From positions 53,316,406-53,380,405 of the forward strand of contig NC_065542.1 of the NCBI RefSeq assembly GCF_932294415.1: a stretch of 64,000 bases of DNA, given 5' to 3'. Of the stretch, positions 22,501 through 35,858 are shown piece after piece. Every line of letters begins with the position of its first letter. The first letter of the stretch is position 1. A model generated the notes under the pieces. It ran no database searches. It saw only the letters and a list, made by a program, of their open reading frames with translations, and was not told the DNA's origin. This DNA is from Quercus robur (lineage: Eukaryota > Streptophyta > Magnoliopsida > Fagales > Fagaceae). Position numbers and translations under genes: made by a program.

Positions 22501-22689
22501 CTCTCAACTTTGACTTTAATTTTATATATATAACTCATCAATCTTGATTCTCAGTTGATCAAGCCTCAATCAAGGGATAATTGAGCTTCAATCAATTATA
22601 CGTCGATTGAAGAGTAGTCAAATATTCATAAATTCCTTTATTATGCTACTTTTTGTACAAAAAGTCTTGAACTTGATTGTAATGAATTG

Positions 22690-22935
22690 ATTAAAACACA
22701 TTTGACTATGACATTGTCAAGGAATTTTCTAACTTTAAACATGTATCGAGGGTATTTTGGTTCTTTTCAATGGATATTTCGTCATTTTCAAGTGTTTGGG
22801 ATATTTTTGTTATTTGAAGGGCTCCGGGGTATTTTGAAAGCTCCAAGTATTTTGGTTATTTTTAGATGTTTCAAGAGTATTTTAGTCATTTTTAGGGTTT
22901 GGCTTATCTCCAGTATTTCATTTTAGATGTTTCGA
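22690..22935. repeat. Degenerate short tandem repeats
   Basis: Repeated variants of 'ggtattttggtcattttcag' and 'tgtttcgagtattttagtca' about 20-30 bp long. The plus-strand open frame here (22687-22926) is a product of the repeat. Confidence 0.65.
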
Positions 22936-24280
22936 GTATTTTATTTTAATGAGAAATTGCTACATTACCTATTAACTAAATAAAAAAGTGGAGATTAAAA
23001 CCCACAATCATTTGCTAATGTATATTTAAAATAACAGGAGATGTCCAGTTAAAAAGGTACCAGAGGTAAACCAAACCCGTCATTTTATAGTTGTTTGATG
23101 CGGACCTTGTAAAGGGTTGAAAGTTGAAAATGTACATTTTTTTTTTATCAGTATTTTATGCGTGCACCAAAGACCTAAAAGCAATGAACTTGTTTTTTGG
23201 AAACCATTTTATGTTTAAACAAACATAGCCTAAGTTTTCCTTCCTAAATTTTTCCTTAATTTACAAAAATTGCTAGCTTATTATTAAATTATTTCATTAA
23301 TTTTTTTTTTTTCATATTAAAATGGTCCAACAAACTAAAACAAATCACAAACTACACCTTGATGGTGATGGGAAAGAATAAATCTAGTGACAGACTATAA
23401 CTGGTTACTTGTTACTTTCACATAAACCCATAACTTTTTCTTCATCACTCACAACCTGCTACATCATAGTTGTGGCAAAATTGTGGCACAAAATGATGTG
23501 ATCCTAGATTTGTTTGACCTAAAAACTTATGATTAAATCTAACTTTGGATTTGACAAATGAAAGAGTACTGTTTATATGTATATATCTGGGTAGTTGGGG
23601 TAAGAGAATTTGAATCTTGAATATCTTCGTTGAAAACACTAAGAGATGCTAATTGAGTTACAAGTCACTTAACTGAAAGAGTAATGCTATTAACATCAAG
23701 TTTTTCACAACAGTTCACAATTGTTAAATTGGAAAATTATCAACTTATTATTGATTATCAGACCAATTACTCACACAACTTTATATTCCACCATTAATAT
23801 CTTGTCATTTTGGACTGTGTTAACATTTGTTTTGAATTATATTGTCACTCTATTATTATTTTTATTCCATAAGGAAACTATAAACTCATTAATTTTTTTT
23901 TTAAAGGACAAAGTTTACCTAGTTATAGTCTAAGACTATAACATTACTTAATAAAATATATATTACTATATATTTTAAAAATCTAATCGTTGAATCGTAT
24001 GTTATTTACATTCTTAATACACATATCAAATTATGTATAATTTTAAACTATTAAAAATTGTAATAATTTAAACAATTTATTAACAATATAACTATTAATC
24101 TTTAATTTTTTAAAATTTTTGCAAGTATGGTAGATATAAGAAAAAGATGTTATCTACAGCTACTTTGTCAAAAAAAAAAAAAAGAAAAAAAAAAAGAGGC
24201 ATTTTCAATTTCACTCAAATGTGAAAGTTGTGGATGGAGAGATGTGCTCGAAAAAGAGTCCAAAAAGTTTGAAGTGCGGC
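22936..24280. other. Spacer upstream of the G3BP-like gene
   Basis: AT-rich with poly-A/T runs (24169-24196). No coding or transposon structure was recognised. Confidence 0.5.
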
Positions 24281-24287
24281 TCAGTAA

Positions 24288-24295
24288 TATAAATA
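24288..24295 (+). promoter_or_regulatory. TATA box of the G3BP-like gene
   Basis: TATAAATA, about 30 bp before a plausible start of transcription near 24320. The 5' leader then holds two telo-boxes (AAACCCTAA at 24355-24363 and 24367-24375), a motif typical of plant genes expressed in dividing cells. Confidence 0.7.
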
Positions 24296-24524
24296 CTCTC
24301 AATTGAACCCGAATTCTCTTTCACATTTCACACTCGCGCCTCTTCACCATAACCAAACCCTAATAAAAACCCTAAAAAACAAAACCCAAAACTCAAAAAA
24401 AAAAAAAAAAAAAAAAAGAAGAAGAAGAGAGAGAAAGCGAGGTGTGAGAGAGAGCAAAGCACAGAGAAATACCCAAATTTCTCTCACTCACTCACTTTCT
24501 CCGATCCTTTTCTCTTCGTTTCAG

Positions 24525-24764
24525 GTACTCTTTTCTCTTCATTTCACTTCAACAATCAAGATCGCCTGTACTCATTTTCAAAACCCTAATTTTTGTAAAT
24601 TTTTTTTTTTTGTGTATTTTAGCTGTTGTAGGGTTTGAATTTTGGCATATAAAATGTATGTGAATTCAAGTTAGTGTTTTAAAAAAAGTAAATATATTTT
24701 TTTTAATAAAATTTTTACTGTTTTTGGTTTGATTTGATTTGATTTGAAATGATTTGATTTCCAG
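24525..24764 (+). other. Intron in the 5' leader of the G3BP-like gene
   Basis: Donor TCAG|GTACTC at 24525 and acceptor TTTCCAG ending at 24764, 16 bp before the ATG. It contains a (GATTT)n stretch before the acceptor. Leader introns are common in this family, but the transcript is inferred. Confidence 0.6.
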
Positions 24765-24780
24765 AGATCAATTTTTTTCA

Positions 24781-27700
24781 ATGGCGGCTTTCGTCGAGCA
24801 GGCGGAGGTAGCTGTGGCCGTGGCTGTGGCCGCGACTCCGGGTGCTGATGTTGTATGTGTTGTTGTTGATGTATATAGAATGTTATCAACAGTTAGTGTG
24901 CTGTGTTTTGTTTTGTGGGTTTTGATTGGTTTTTGGTTAAATTTTTGCGGTGAAATGTAGGTGGGCAATGCTTTTGTTCACCAATACTACCTTATATTGC
25001 ATCAATCGCCAGAACTTGTTCATCGGTTTTACCAGGATGTTAGTAAGATTGGTCGTATGGAAGAGAATGGGACCATGAGTATCACAACCTCTATGCAAGT
25101 GAGCTCCTATCTTTGTGTGTATAATTTTTGTGTTTTTGTTTAGAAGCTTAATTGTTTACATGTTGTGGATTGTATGATTCTTAGTTGAAATATCATGGGT
25201 TTCAGCTAGTTTAATTGATAAAATCTAGACACGGGTTCGAATCTTGCATACACCAAAAACCTAATTTTAAGCTTTTTGAAAATGGGGTTGTTTGAGAATG
25301 CTATACCTACGAAAAAATGAAGATTTAAAAAGGTGTAGTTGGGAAAAAAAATGTAGTTTGATTATGCAATTCACACTTGGTGTCTTGGTTTGATGATATA
25401 GTGTAATTATAATGGACATGATTTAGGTTCAAATCTATAAAAACATTCCTTTTTGAAATATCTTTTATACTTTCTGAAGCCTAATGGGCAATGGCCTACA
25501 TGTTCGAACTTGCTTTGTACTTTACCTGTTTGCTCTATGTGACCATAATTTATCTCTGGTTGCTATTAATATGGCAGAAGAATGCAGAAAATAATTGTTC
25601 GGTTGCTAACCATATGATTGAAAAAAAAAACAAAAAGGATTCAGAAAATCTGATTTGTTTTCAATTAATTTCTCCATGACCTTGTAGTAGAGAGCATTCC
25701 AAAAGATTTGAAATTCATGTCCTGTAACTCATGTTTGGATGAGAAATTTTGAGGTGTAAATTTCCAATGTTAATTTTCCCTTTTTCAGAAAAAAGTGAGT
25801 TAAAAAAAGATTGAATGGAATTTGAACTTGGAATTTATAAGCACTGAAATCCCAGGATCAAATTCAGGGAGGAAGATAACATTTCCAAATTCTACCAATG
25901 TTACTATTCTTATTCAACCCTACCTTTACCACTCTTCACACTACCACTACTGCCACCACCACCACCACCACTACTACTTCTGACGTCGCCATCACTACCA
26001 CCAACACTGTCCTCATCGTTGTCAATGCCACTACTATCACCCCCCATCCGCTGCATAAACACCACCATCAACAACAATACCATGATACCATACTACCATC
26101 GCCACCAAATGATTTGCACTGTCATTGTCATCATTGTTGTAACTGCTACAATACTCTAGCCAATAGGTTCTAACTCAAATGGCACCTTGCCCCCTTGTAA
26201 AATTGGATGCTTGTGTGTTCGTCTAACCAATAAAAAATTGATTTGATGGGTTTGAGATTCACATCAATTTGAATCCCATGGGTTTGAAAAGTTTTTTTTG
26301 AATTTATCATTCAAACATAATATTTTAGAGTGGAAAAAGGGATAGTTTTGAGTAACATTTTGGTATTAGTTGTAGCCTACAAGTTCTTTTGTATGTATAA
26401 TGTTGAATTGGAAATCAGGAGAGTTGAAATCTTGATCCCTCTATATATTTTGATTGATTTTCATTGATCAGGCAATCAATGAGAAGATACTCTCGCTTCA
26501 TTATGGTGAACTCAGTGCACAAATCTTAACTGTGGATGCACAAGATTCTTTCAACGGAGGAGTCCTTGTTCTTGTGACTGGATATTTGACTGGAAAGGAC
26601 AGTTTGAGGCGCAAATTTACTCAGAGTTTCTTCCTAGCACCTCAAGACAAAGGCTACTTTGTTTTAAATGATGTGTTTAGATATGTTGACGATGGGAGTC
26701 AAAGTTTCGTGAATGATGTTGAAGTGCCCCTTACTCCTGACCCTGGTAATGTGAAACACATTTTACAATTCAAAGTAAAGCCTTTTGTTCTTCTTTAACT
26801 GATTTTTAGGATAATTTTGTTTCAGAGCCTACTCCTGTTGAGGAGAATCATGTTTCTGAGACAGCAGCTGAATTGTCAGAGGTTGTTGATGGAGAAGTAT
26901 ACAACCCTCCTGAAAATGGACAGGCTTCAATTGAAGAAGAGGAAGTGCCAGTTTCTGAGGTAGTTGATGAAGTTTCAGATGAATGGCAGATGGTGGCTGA
27001 ATCCAACTCTAAAACTGAAGAAGTTCCAAAAAAGTCATATGCCTATATTGTAAGCATTCGTCAATCAAAATTCTATCCTTTTAGCTTGCTTATTCATCAA
27101 GTGTGTGGTTTCATTGGCAGCTACAGTTCTTGTAATTTCTATGTCTTGGATGTGGGCAGAAGTTATATCTTTTACTTCAATTTGTTGTTGCAGGTTAAGG
27201 TTATGAAGGAGAGTCCAGCTGCTCCAACTTATGCTCCTCGGAGGTCTGTTTCCAAGAGCCAAGAGCAGCCAGTAATTGCTGGACCTCCTCCTCCTCCTCT
27301 GGTGTCTGAAACACCGGTTTCCAGCACAAATGCTAATGAAAACAGTAGTAATAAGGATTCTGAAGGTGTGCAGTTTGTTATTGTTGACTTTTATTTCTGC
27401 TAGTTAACTCACATTATTATCTGCATCATGGTTGTTGTTGTTTACTCTGTATGGGTGTATTAATCTAGTTAATACGTATACTTTGCGTTTTATGACCAGC
27501 CGAAGGTTACTCCATCTACATAAAGGGCCTCCCTTTGAATGCCACACCTTCCCTACTAGAGAATGAGTTCAAGAAGTTTGGACCTATTAAGAATGGCGGT
27601 ATTCAAGTTAGAAGCCAAAAGGTATGTCATATGTTAATCAAATTTATGTTGTTCATTGTTAGCTGTTCCCTGAGCACATAATTATTCTCCATGTGTCTAT

Positions 27701-30226
27701 ACAACAGGGATTTTGTTTTGGCTTTGTGGAATTTGAGGTGGCAAGTGCTGTGCAAAGTGCAATCAAGGTATACATCTGTTATTCTGGGCTGATCTGTTTT
27801 CTGTTTCTCTGTTATTCTTGATATGATTGAGCAGATGAATGGGCCATAGCTTCTTTCATTGGTTGACTTTAGGACTTCTTAGATCCTGTTGGTGTAAATA
27901 TGAGTTTATACTCATTTACATACTAAATCTAAGGCTGTTTAATAATTTATGGGGCTTTGTTATGACTGGGATATGCTGTTTATATTTCTGAGTTTTTGGT
28001 TTAATTGAGCAAGTTCTCTGGAAGGTGCAATTCTGTTGTGCTGTTGTTCATCGATTTTGCCTTGGTGATATGTTCTTCCTTTTTCCTTTACCTTTTACCT
28101 CTCCTGTTATGTTTTACATGATGGAGTAGATGGATGCACCATAACTTGTTTCATTAGTTAAATGGGATATGCTGCTATAATTCTTATTATTATTATTTTT
28201 TTGTTATATAGGTTCTTTGGTTGTATTCTAAATGCAATTTTAAAACCTACTTGGGCAATTAGCTGTTGCTGCCGATGAGATTTTGTTTTGCAGTATGTCA
28301 TCATCAGTAAAATTGCAACAGTAGTTGATACAATAATAGCTATTGTTGGAAACTGGTCTAAATTAGCAGTTTGTCCAAAAGTGATGCATAGGGTAGTTGG
28401 TAGCAAGTTTAACTCGGGCTATTATGGTTAATGGTATTGCTTGAAGAGTGAGCTGGTGACCCTGTTGTGCTTTCCTGATGTCATCTATTGGTGCTGATAT
28501 ATTCCGTGGTGGCTGCCAATTTTGTTCCCAGACTTGTTTCAGCTTATGACTTACCAGTTAATAATTCTTGTGAAACCCATCTCCATTGCCCTCAACGCAG
28601 CCTCACTGCAGCTACCCATCTATCTGATTGACAATTTGAAAATTTGGTGCTATAGCATTTAACATAAATCTTCTTCCCCTCTCTGGATTTGGCTTCAAAG
28701 GCGATGCCACTCCTCAGGTTTTGTTTTCTCCATACTCCATCTGCTTTGATGAGGACTCACTTGCCAGTCAGCATTGTATGCCTTTGTGTTGCTGATTATC
28801 CTCTTTTCCTTGGTTTTTTCTTTCCTGTCCATCAGGTTATAAATACAGGATGATATTCAATAAATGTAGAGTTCTCTCCCCTGCAGTGGGGAGGTTTAGT
28901 GTTTAATTTTATTAGTTTTTATGGATTTTAAACCAAAAAAAATCTTATCAGTGTTCTTTAATGATGATTGTTCCCAAATTACACATGGTAACTAAGTTTA
29001 ATTTGCAATTATTACTCCTCAAAATATGTTATTTAGAAAATTATGAAAGGATGTTGCAATTGTTTACTTAAAAAAAAAATCTTTTGTTTACAATATTGAT
29101 GCGTTAAGATCTTCTTTTTTTTCAAATTTTTTTATTTATTTTATTTTAACATGAGGGTACTATTAGTCTACTATTCATATATGTTGTATGATGTTTCAAC
29201 AGCTTCTATTGCTAATGAGTATGGTTTTGATTGCATTATTTATATTAGATCCTTTCAATCGATTGTTGCATCAGTTAGCTACTTAATTTTATTTTGAATT
29301 ATTGCATGAAATAATATTTCTGTTGATGTTTAGGAGTCGCCCATCGACATCGGTGGACGCCAGGCTGTTGTAGAGGAAAAGAGGTCTACCAGTCGAGGTA
29401 AGTCGGGTTTTGTAGATGAATTTTATCCATTCAAAGAATTTTTTTTTTGGTTGGGGGGGTGGTGGGAGTTTTAGGTTTCTAGATTGAAAATATTAAATGT
29501 AAATAACAAAGAATTTGTTTGGATGTTGGCCAAGTTGTGTTCTTTTGGACATTAGATCAGGTGATCTTGGATTTGCTTATTAGGAAAAACATTGGAAGAG
29601 AATGTTCCTCTTTCTAAGTGGTTCATGTTAGACACGGGAGGTCTTTACTGTGGGAGTTAGCCTAGGGTACATAACTATGGGGTTAGGGGGAGGAACGTGC
29701 AGGTCTCACAATTTTTTCTGATGGACCCATTTTGTCACAAGGGTAAAAGGGCATTCTTGATTGAATGAATGTAGCTTTCATCTCATGAATTATTTCTTTT
29801 TACAAATCTTAGCAGACGTGCAACTAATTGGATGAATGGTAATGGATATTCATCGTATGTTTATTAGGTTAGGTGCCACCTTGATTCCATGACATCTAAT
29901 AGTGACTGCTTTTTTAATCTCCAGGGAACGGTAAGGGACGATTTTCGTCTGGAAGGGGGAATGGATATAGGAATGAAGGAGGCAGAGGAGGGCGTGGAAA
30001 TGGAAACTATGGAGGTGGCAGGGGCTATGGTCGGGGTGACTTTAATGGCAGGGCTGAGTTTGGAAGCAGGGGTGGCAACCGAGAAGGATTTTCAAGCCGC
30101 AGAGGTGATGGATATCAGCGGGCTGATCATGCAGGTGGCAACGGTGGCCGAGCAAATCGTGCTGGTGGATTGACTGTTAACGGAACAGCCAGAACTACTG
30201 CACCTCGGATACCTGCTACTGCCTAA
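24781..30226 (+). CDS. G3BP-like protein: NTF2 domain, RRM and RGG-rich tail
   Basis: Coding exons are 24781-24852, 24961-25098, 26472-26745, 26826-27049, 27194-27365, 27500-27621, 27708-27767, 29334-29397 and 29925-30226. They join in frame to 1,428 nt, 475 residues, with GT-AG at every junction. Residues about 25-150 are an NTF2-like domain (VGNAFVHQYYLILHQSP, GYFVLNDVFRYVDDG). An acidic linker and a Pro-rich stretch follow. The RRM has RNP2 IYIKGL and RNP1 GFCFGFVEF, the latter just after an exon junction. The last exon is Gly/Arg-rich (GGRGGRGNGNYGGGRGYGRG). Plant G3BP-like proteins bind RNA, shuttle and enter stress granules; that role is inferred from family. Length matches the family. 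Start chosen at 24781 because the NTF2 domain begins shortly after and no upstream in-frame ATG is needed. Confidence 0.95.
25928..25980 (+). repeat. ACC/ACT-rich simple repeat in G3BP intron 3
   Basis: An (ACC)n/(ACT)n tract in the 1,373-bp intron between coding exons 2 and 3. It produces a Thr-rich open frame that is not a gene. Confidence 0.8.
27768..29333 (+). other. Long intron of the G3BP-like gene
   Basis: A 1,566-bp intron between the RRM exons. It splits the RRM after SAIK. It is T-rich with no identified element or gene. Confidence 0.8.
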
Positions 30227-31150
30227 GATACCATAGCTTTGTGAGGAAGATATCAGCTAGAAGATTTTTACATTTTTCTGAAGTCTGGTGCTTTATCAAG
30301 TGATTGGATCTTTTTCAGATGAGCTACATGAACTTTGCTTTAGGTTTTTTTTTTTTTTAAATTGGTCACTCATGGGTGATAATCATTCAAAAACTCTATT
30401 CGGTATACTAGTAATTAGTACCCATTGTCCAGCTGCATTGGTGTGTTGTGGGTCACCTATTTTTAGCAGTTATTTTTGGAGCTTGGCTCCTATATGGGAA
30501 TGACAATATGGTTAGGCAATGGCTTTAGGTCATCTTGAATCAAGATTCTTGATATGGGATTCTTTTTTGTTCGATTCATAATTTATTTTTGCAGATATAG
30601 CTTATGTGTCAAACTTTTTAGTTTCTTATAGTTTGAGCTGTTTGATTTCCCAAGTGAGGAAATGTAGCCCTTGACCTTGATGTGTGCACCATTGAATCAT
30701 GAGATAAGTTGTGTGTGGTAGTGCATCAAACAGAACGTCTCAAATGGATGAAATGCTCCTAGTGAAACCTCAGGCCTGATGTGTTTGTTTTTTCATTGTT
30801 CTTTAGGATTCAAGTAATATATTTCTCGTGCTTGTATATTTTGTTTCTGCTCATCTTGGTCCCAAATTAATGGCTGCCTTTAGTCTGCAAAAGTTGCCTT
30901 TTTGTATTAAACTTCTCTCATTGATTGGTGAGCGTCATTTTGCTTCTCCTTGATTATCTGTGATCTCATCAATCATCACTGAGTTATCCTGGATTTTTTT
31001 CTTTCCTTAATTTAACTGTGCTTCCAATCGTGTTTGTGATATTTTTATTTCTAGCTTGATATGAAATGGAAACTAAAAAGTTTCCTAAGTCTATAAATAT
31101 AGAAAAGATAAAATAGGTTTTCACTAAAATGTTTTTTTTAAGCATTTCTA
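30227..31150 (+). other. 3' untranslated and downstream region of the G3BP-like gene
   Basis: Non-coding. The first few hundred bases are T-rich and would carry the 3' UTR. I could not fix the poly(A) site. Confidence 0.5.
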
Positions 31151-31159
31151 CACACACAC

Positions 31160-34057
31160 ACCTCAAAGGAGAGAGACTGCTCCACCTACCTCAAAGGAAA
31201 CAAATGCGTGGATCTTTGGGCTAAGGGAGGATCTGCTAGCAGTGAACCCCCTTTTTGTATCAGTTATTTTCGGACGCTGGGGGTATTTCTTACCCAAGAC
31301 TTTGTAACTTTGATTCTATTTAATTAAATACCCTTTTCCTATAGTTTTTCTATCCTTCACAATTCTAAGAGTTATAGAATGCAACTCGATTCTGAAGCTT
31401 TGGGAAATGATTGGGGTTGGTTTGGAACCCCCCCTAATTTTTCTATCCAACATGTATTTTATTTGATAAAACAGTGCTCAAATTCTTACGTACCTCAAGT
31501 CAAGTAGAAATATATTTTTCCCATACTCTTGTCGCAAATTTGGACAGCCCCTAACCAAAATGTTTTCTGAGGGCAACTTTTTAGGAAAGAGCCATCTTTG
31601 AAAAAGCCGGAATACTATTACTAACCATTGAATTCCGACTCATCCGAAACTTGCTACCTCCCAAGGGGAGCATTTACCAAAATTGTCTTAAGCTCATTGG
31701 TTGGGAACAAGCTTCGACAGGTTTCCATAAACTAAACACTTGGATCTGTTTTGGGAAACCTAGGGCTTGCTGTTGAAATGAGTCCCTACAAATATTGGTC
31801 GCACAAATTCTCTTTTGGCAGAATTGTGTCTTTAGAGATGGAAATGGACTCACTCTAGCACTCAATTCTAGAATTTTAAAATTCAAATTAAATTAGGGAA
31901 ATGTTAACCAGCACTGTGCAGTGCTTGTTAAGATTTCTCTATATGAGTCTCACTTAATAAAAAGGGAAAAAAATTATTAAAAGGATAAAAAAAAGGATAA
32001 AAAAAATTGTTAAAAAATTGCCAAAAAGGATAAGCTACAAAAAGCTGCACAAAAGTTGTTGTTAACGGGCACCGTAACACAACCTGTTAAATTAAATACT
32101 AAATTTGTTGTGGATCTTCTCACCTCATGTACACTAAGTTTGTGTTTTAAAATGCCACCCATGCAATACCCTGAATTTTGGCAGTAGGTTGCTATTTCAA
32201 CATTTTATGGTGCCTCAAAAGTCAGGTCTATCATAACTGTAGTGAAGAAGATCACCATGCAGCATTGCTAGCTAAGGTGGGAATTAAACAGTAGTGAGGA
32301 TTTTGTGTTATATGCAAGGCCTATTATTTTTGGAGAATTACTTACCACAGAGGGCCCAAACTATTTTGTACTTAATTTTGCCTTTACTAGCTTCCTTTAG
32401 AGAGAGAGAGAGAGAGAGAGAAGGAGAGAGAGAGAGAGGATGGTGACTTTTAAATAATAAAAATCGATTGTCCTATTAACATTTCGGTCAAGCCATTAAT
32501 AGGCTGCGAAACATGGTTCTCTTGGTAACAATAAGTCTTCATTGTAATTAATGGACTTCGGCCCCGTCGAAAAAAGAAATTAACCTCTCTTTCTCTCTCA
32601 TGATTGTGCTTACTTTATCATTTGTGGTTTGCATTCTTGCTTTGAACAATAAGCAAATTAATTGAGCCCATAGGCCCCATACTATTCATGTACTTCCTCA
32701 TATACAGGTTTACTATGAAGGCCACAGCTGTGGACTCAATATATTTGGATTATGGTTACTAGTTGAGAAATAGAATTATATGAACGTATCAATTGAAGGG
32801 AATTATAAGCCTCATGTAATCATTCAAGAGGAGAGGCGAAAGTCAGACCGGGGAGGGGGGAGTCCACTTTGTAAAGGTTAATAACTTAAGATAACTCACC
32901 CACAAATTCGAAACTCAAAGATGATCCCATTAACAAGGGTTTGATTATTAAAATCGAGCAGTTTCTAACAAACATCTTTTACATGAAAGGCATGAACCAA
33001 TAGTAAGAAAATATTTCTTGTAACTGAATAAACAGTAATTTTTATTTATCTTCTTAAAAAAAAAAAAAAAAACATTTTGAACATCTAAAATATCTACGTG
33101 AGTTGCCTACCCCAATGCAACCTTGTGTCTAATGGAACATTGATGTTTAAGCATTCACATTTGTTAAACTAAATCTTACTAATTCCAGGCATTGATTTAA
33201 TTAGTAAAATGATCTTAATGCTACAACACCAGGACAAGCCATGACCTATAACTGTGTTATAATATAATGAAGGCGATAGATAACAAATTAAAAATGCAAC
33301 CCTGCGTTTGATCTTTCTTGCTGTCTACTGAAAAAATATCTAGGACCACACCTTTTTGTGCCACAACTTTGTCACCACTTGAATGTGACAAACTATGAGT
33401 GATAGAGAAAAAAAAAAATGGAATCTTGTGAAAGTGAAAGACATTCCATCAAAATTTGCCATGTAAAATAGTTATAAAAAGAATGTAGTAGAGGTTGTAG
33501 ACATAGAATTATAAAATAAGATATGGTAGAAATTGTGGTCTTAGAATTACTCATGTCAAATAAGAGATATGAGTTACAACACCATATCACAATCACTTCA
33601 TTTAAGGCATGAGTCCAATAAAACTATAAGGATGCACTAAAACTAAAAGGTTGCAGTGTGACATGTTTCAAATATTTTAAGATCACAACCACAGAAACTT
33701 CTCGTAAGACAATCATATAATTGGAACAACAAATCACATCTTGAAGCATATCAATTTAGTAAATTAACATGGTGGCACCACGAACAGCCAGAATTGTTTC
33801 CTCAACTTCACCGTACAAGGTGTACTGTCTGTCCAGCAAGAGATGCAAAACTATGCTACGGTTAAAGTCCAAATGCATTCACACAGCAACTATGTTCGCG
33901 TGCTACATGTCTTACAAGTCACAGCCTACCGTAACATAACTGGAGCCAGACCCAATATTCATGTGGAATATTGATAGAGACCTTCCAGCAAATTCAAAAC
34001 CATTATTACTAGAACCTAATTGTATTGCTCATGGTGTTCATAAAAGTCGAGAGAAAT
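31160..34057. other. Spacer with minor relics
   Basis: 31170-31290 translates on the plus strand to YLKGNKCVDLWAKGGSAS, resembling the end of a LINE-type RNase H domain (the NKCADALAK motif of that family); weak. A (GA)n tract lies at 32400-32440 and a poly-A run at 33055-33072. Nothing else is recognised. Confidence 0.4.
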
Positions 34058-34060
34058 TTA

Positions 34061-35359
34061 GTGCCTGTTTGTTTGCACTTTCAGACGGCAAAAAGCACTT
34101 TTTGAAACCAAAAAAATAAGATGTGTATTTGGTAAGGTTTTAAAAGTTGTTTTTTCTAAAAAGCTACATTTTGAAATGTGAAGGAAGTCCACTTTAACAC
34201 TGGACAGCTCTTCAAAGCCTTTTGCAAAAGCCAATATGTGTTTCATAAATATTATCGTTGAATGCAGTGTTCAATTACCAAATTGCCCAAATACTTTATT
34301 GAAAACCCAATTTTACCCTTTGATAAATCAAAGAATAACACCTCTCAAGAGCTCACCTCATGCCAGATTCCTCTTATCTCTCTGCTCTGCTACAGAACAA
34401 GCCTCTTTGTGCTGTTGCAGGTAAAAGTCTCTGCCTTTGTCATTTGTCGACGATTTGAGAAAAACATTTTGAAGGACAGTAAGTTCAATTGATAATATCA
34501 TGGAGATTGTGAGAGCACTTCTTGGAGTGGACAATAAATTCGCTATTTAAGCTTCCTATGTCTTAAAAGGCCACGTAGGGAGATGTTTTTAAATTTCAAG
34601 GAGGATTTGGTACCAAAAGAAGTGACCAACCTTATGTGGTACTCTGTACTAGCTTAGGACTAATATTAACATTATGTCGTATTAGTTTAGGACTAATATT
34701 AGTTTTATATTGTATTAGCTATGTTGTATTAACTTTAAACTAAGTAATGTGATATTTAGTATTAGATTTGGACTAATATATGTGTAATGTAAACACATTT
34801 GAAATTTGCATTAAAGTGTTATTGTTGCTTTTTCTTACTTTGTTAATTATTATGTTGATTTGTATTAAAGTAGTATTAGCAATGGTTGATTATTTGTTAC
34901 TTTGTTGTATAGGCTACACAAATATAAATGATTATAATGGTAATTATGAGAACAGCTATATGGAACTGTTAATGGAAGTGGATTATAGAAATTACTGTGA
35001 TAATCATGAAGTAGATTACAGGAATTACTGTGATGATCATGACGGTGGCAACTTGAATGATGGCAATTATTACAATGTTGACAATAATAATGATGGTGAT
35101 AACAATGATGATGATGAGAGTAGTGATAGTGATAGTGATAATAACAGTTACTGATTTTGATGATGATGATGATAATGACGACGATTTATGAGTGATTCTC
35201 AAACTGCCACTTTTATAAATGCAAACTAAATACTCAATTTTTTCAAAAAACATTTTTTAACAGCTTTTATCAATCACTCAGCTCAGTTTCATACCGCACT
35301 TTTTAAAACTCCTACTTTTTCAAAAAGCACAATATCTAAAAGCTGAACCAAACTCACCC
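34061..35359. mobile_element. Non-autonomous PIF/Harbinger-like element
   Basis: 1,299 bp flanked by TTA on both sides (34058-34060 and 35360-35362). The left end is GTGCCTGTTTGTTTGCA and the inverted right end is GGGTGAGTTTGGTTCAG. Subterminal 'aaaaagcac' words are mirrored on both sides. A 3-bp TTA duplication and GTTTG-type ends fit PIF/Harbinger. Inside is an Asp/Asn/Tyr-rich open frame (34780-35154) that overlaps (GAT)n-like repeats and lacks transposase motifs. Confidence 0.7.
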
Positions 35360-35858
35360 TTAGTCATATAACCATGGTAATCATCCACACATTTCTCACA
35401 CAAATATCCAAGATTGAACCTTATCACCGATACACGTATCCCTTCAAAAGTCCAACCTCACTGCAACATTATTCATAACAATCCAAGGATTTCAACAAAA
35501 TCTCAGACCTAAGATCAATGCAGGTCACAAATTCGACGTAACTTCACTCAGATAATTATTTAAAGCACCTGTATCTCTCTTTTTTCCAGAATAAAGCACT
35601 AGTATTCTTAACTACATTAATTAGATCCTCCATACAATTCACAAATAAAACACAACTGGTCACAACCTGCAGCAATTGTTTAATGAGCAAAGCAAGATAT
35701 GTAAAAATGTACCTTAAAACAGTACAATAAACATCTCAAGTTGAACCACATTCTAAACAACACAACAGAACTGATCAAATTGTTTGTCCTTGGACCACAT
35801 TGTCTTTTTCCTATGACAGAATTTTAGAAACAAAAATTTACTCCCTCTCTTTCTCTGT

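Noticed and set aside
25898-26173. Thr-rich 91-codon frame
   Set aside because: A product of an ACC/ACT microsatellite in an intron of the G3BP-like gene.
34780-35154. 124-codon Asp/Asn/Tyr-rich frame as a gene
   Set aside because: Low complexity, derived from GAT/AAT-type repeats inside a DNA transposon, with no family motif.
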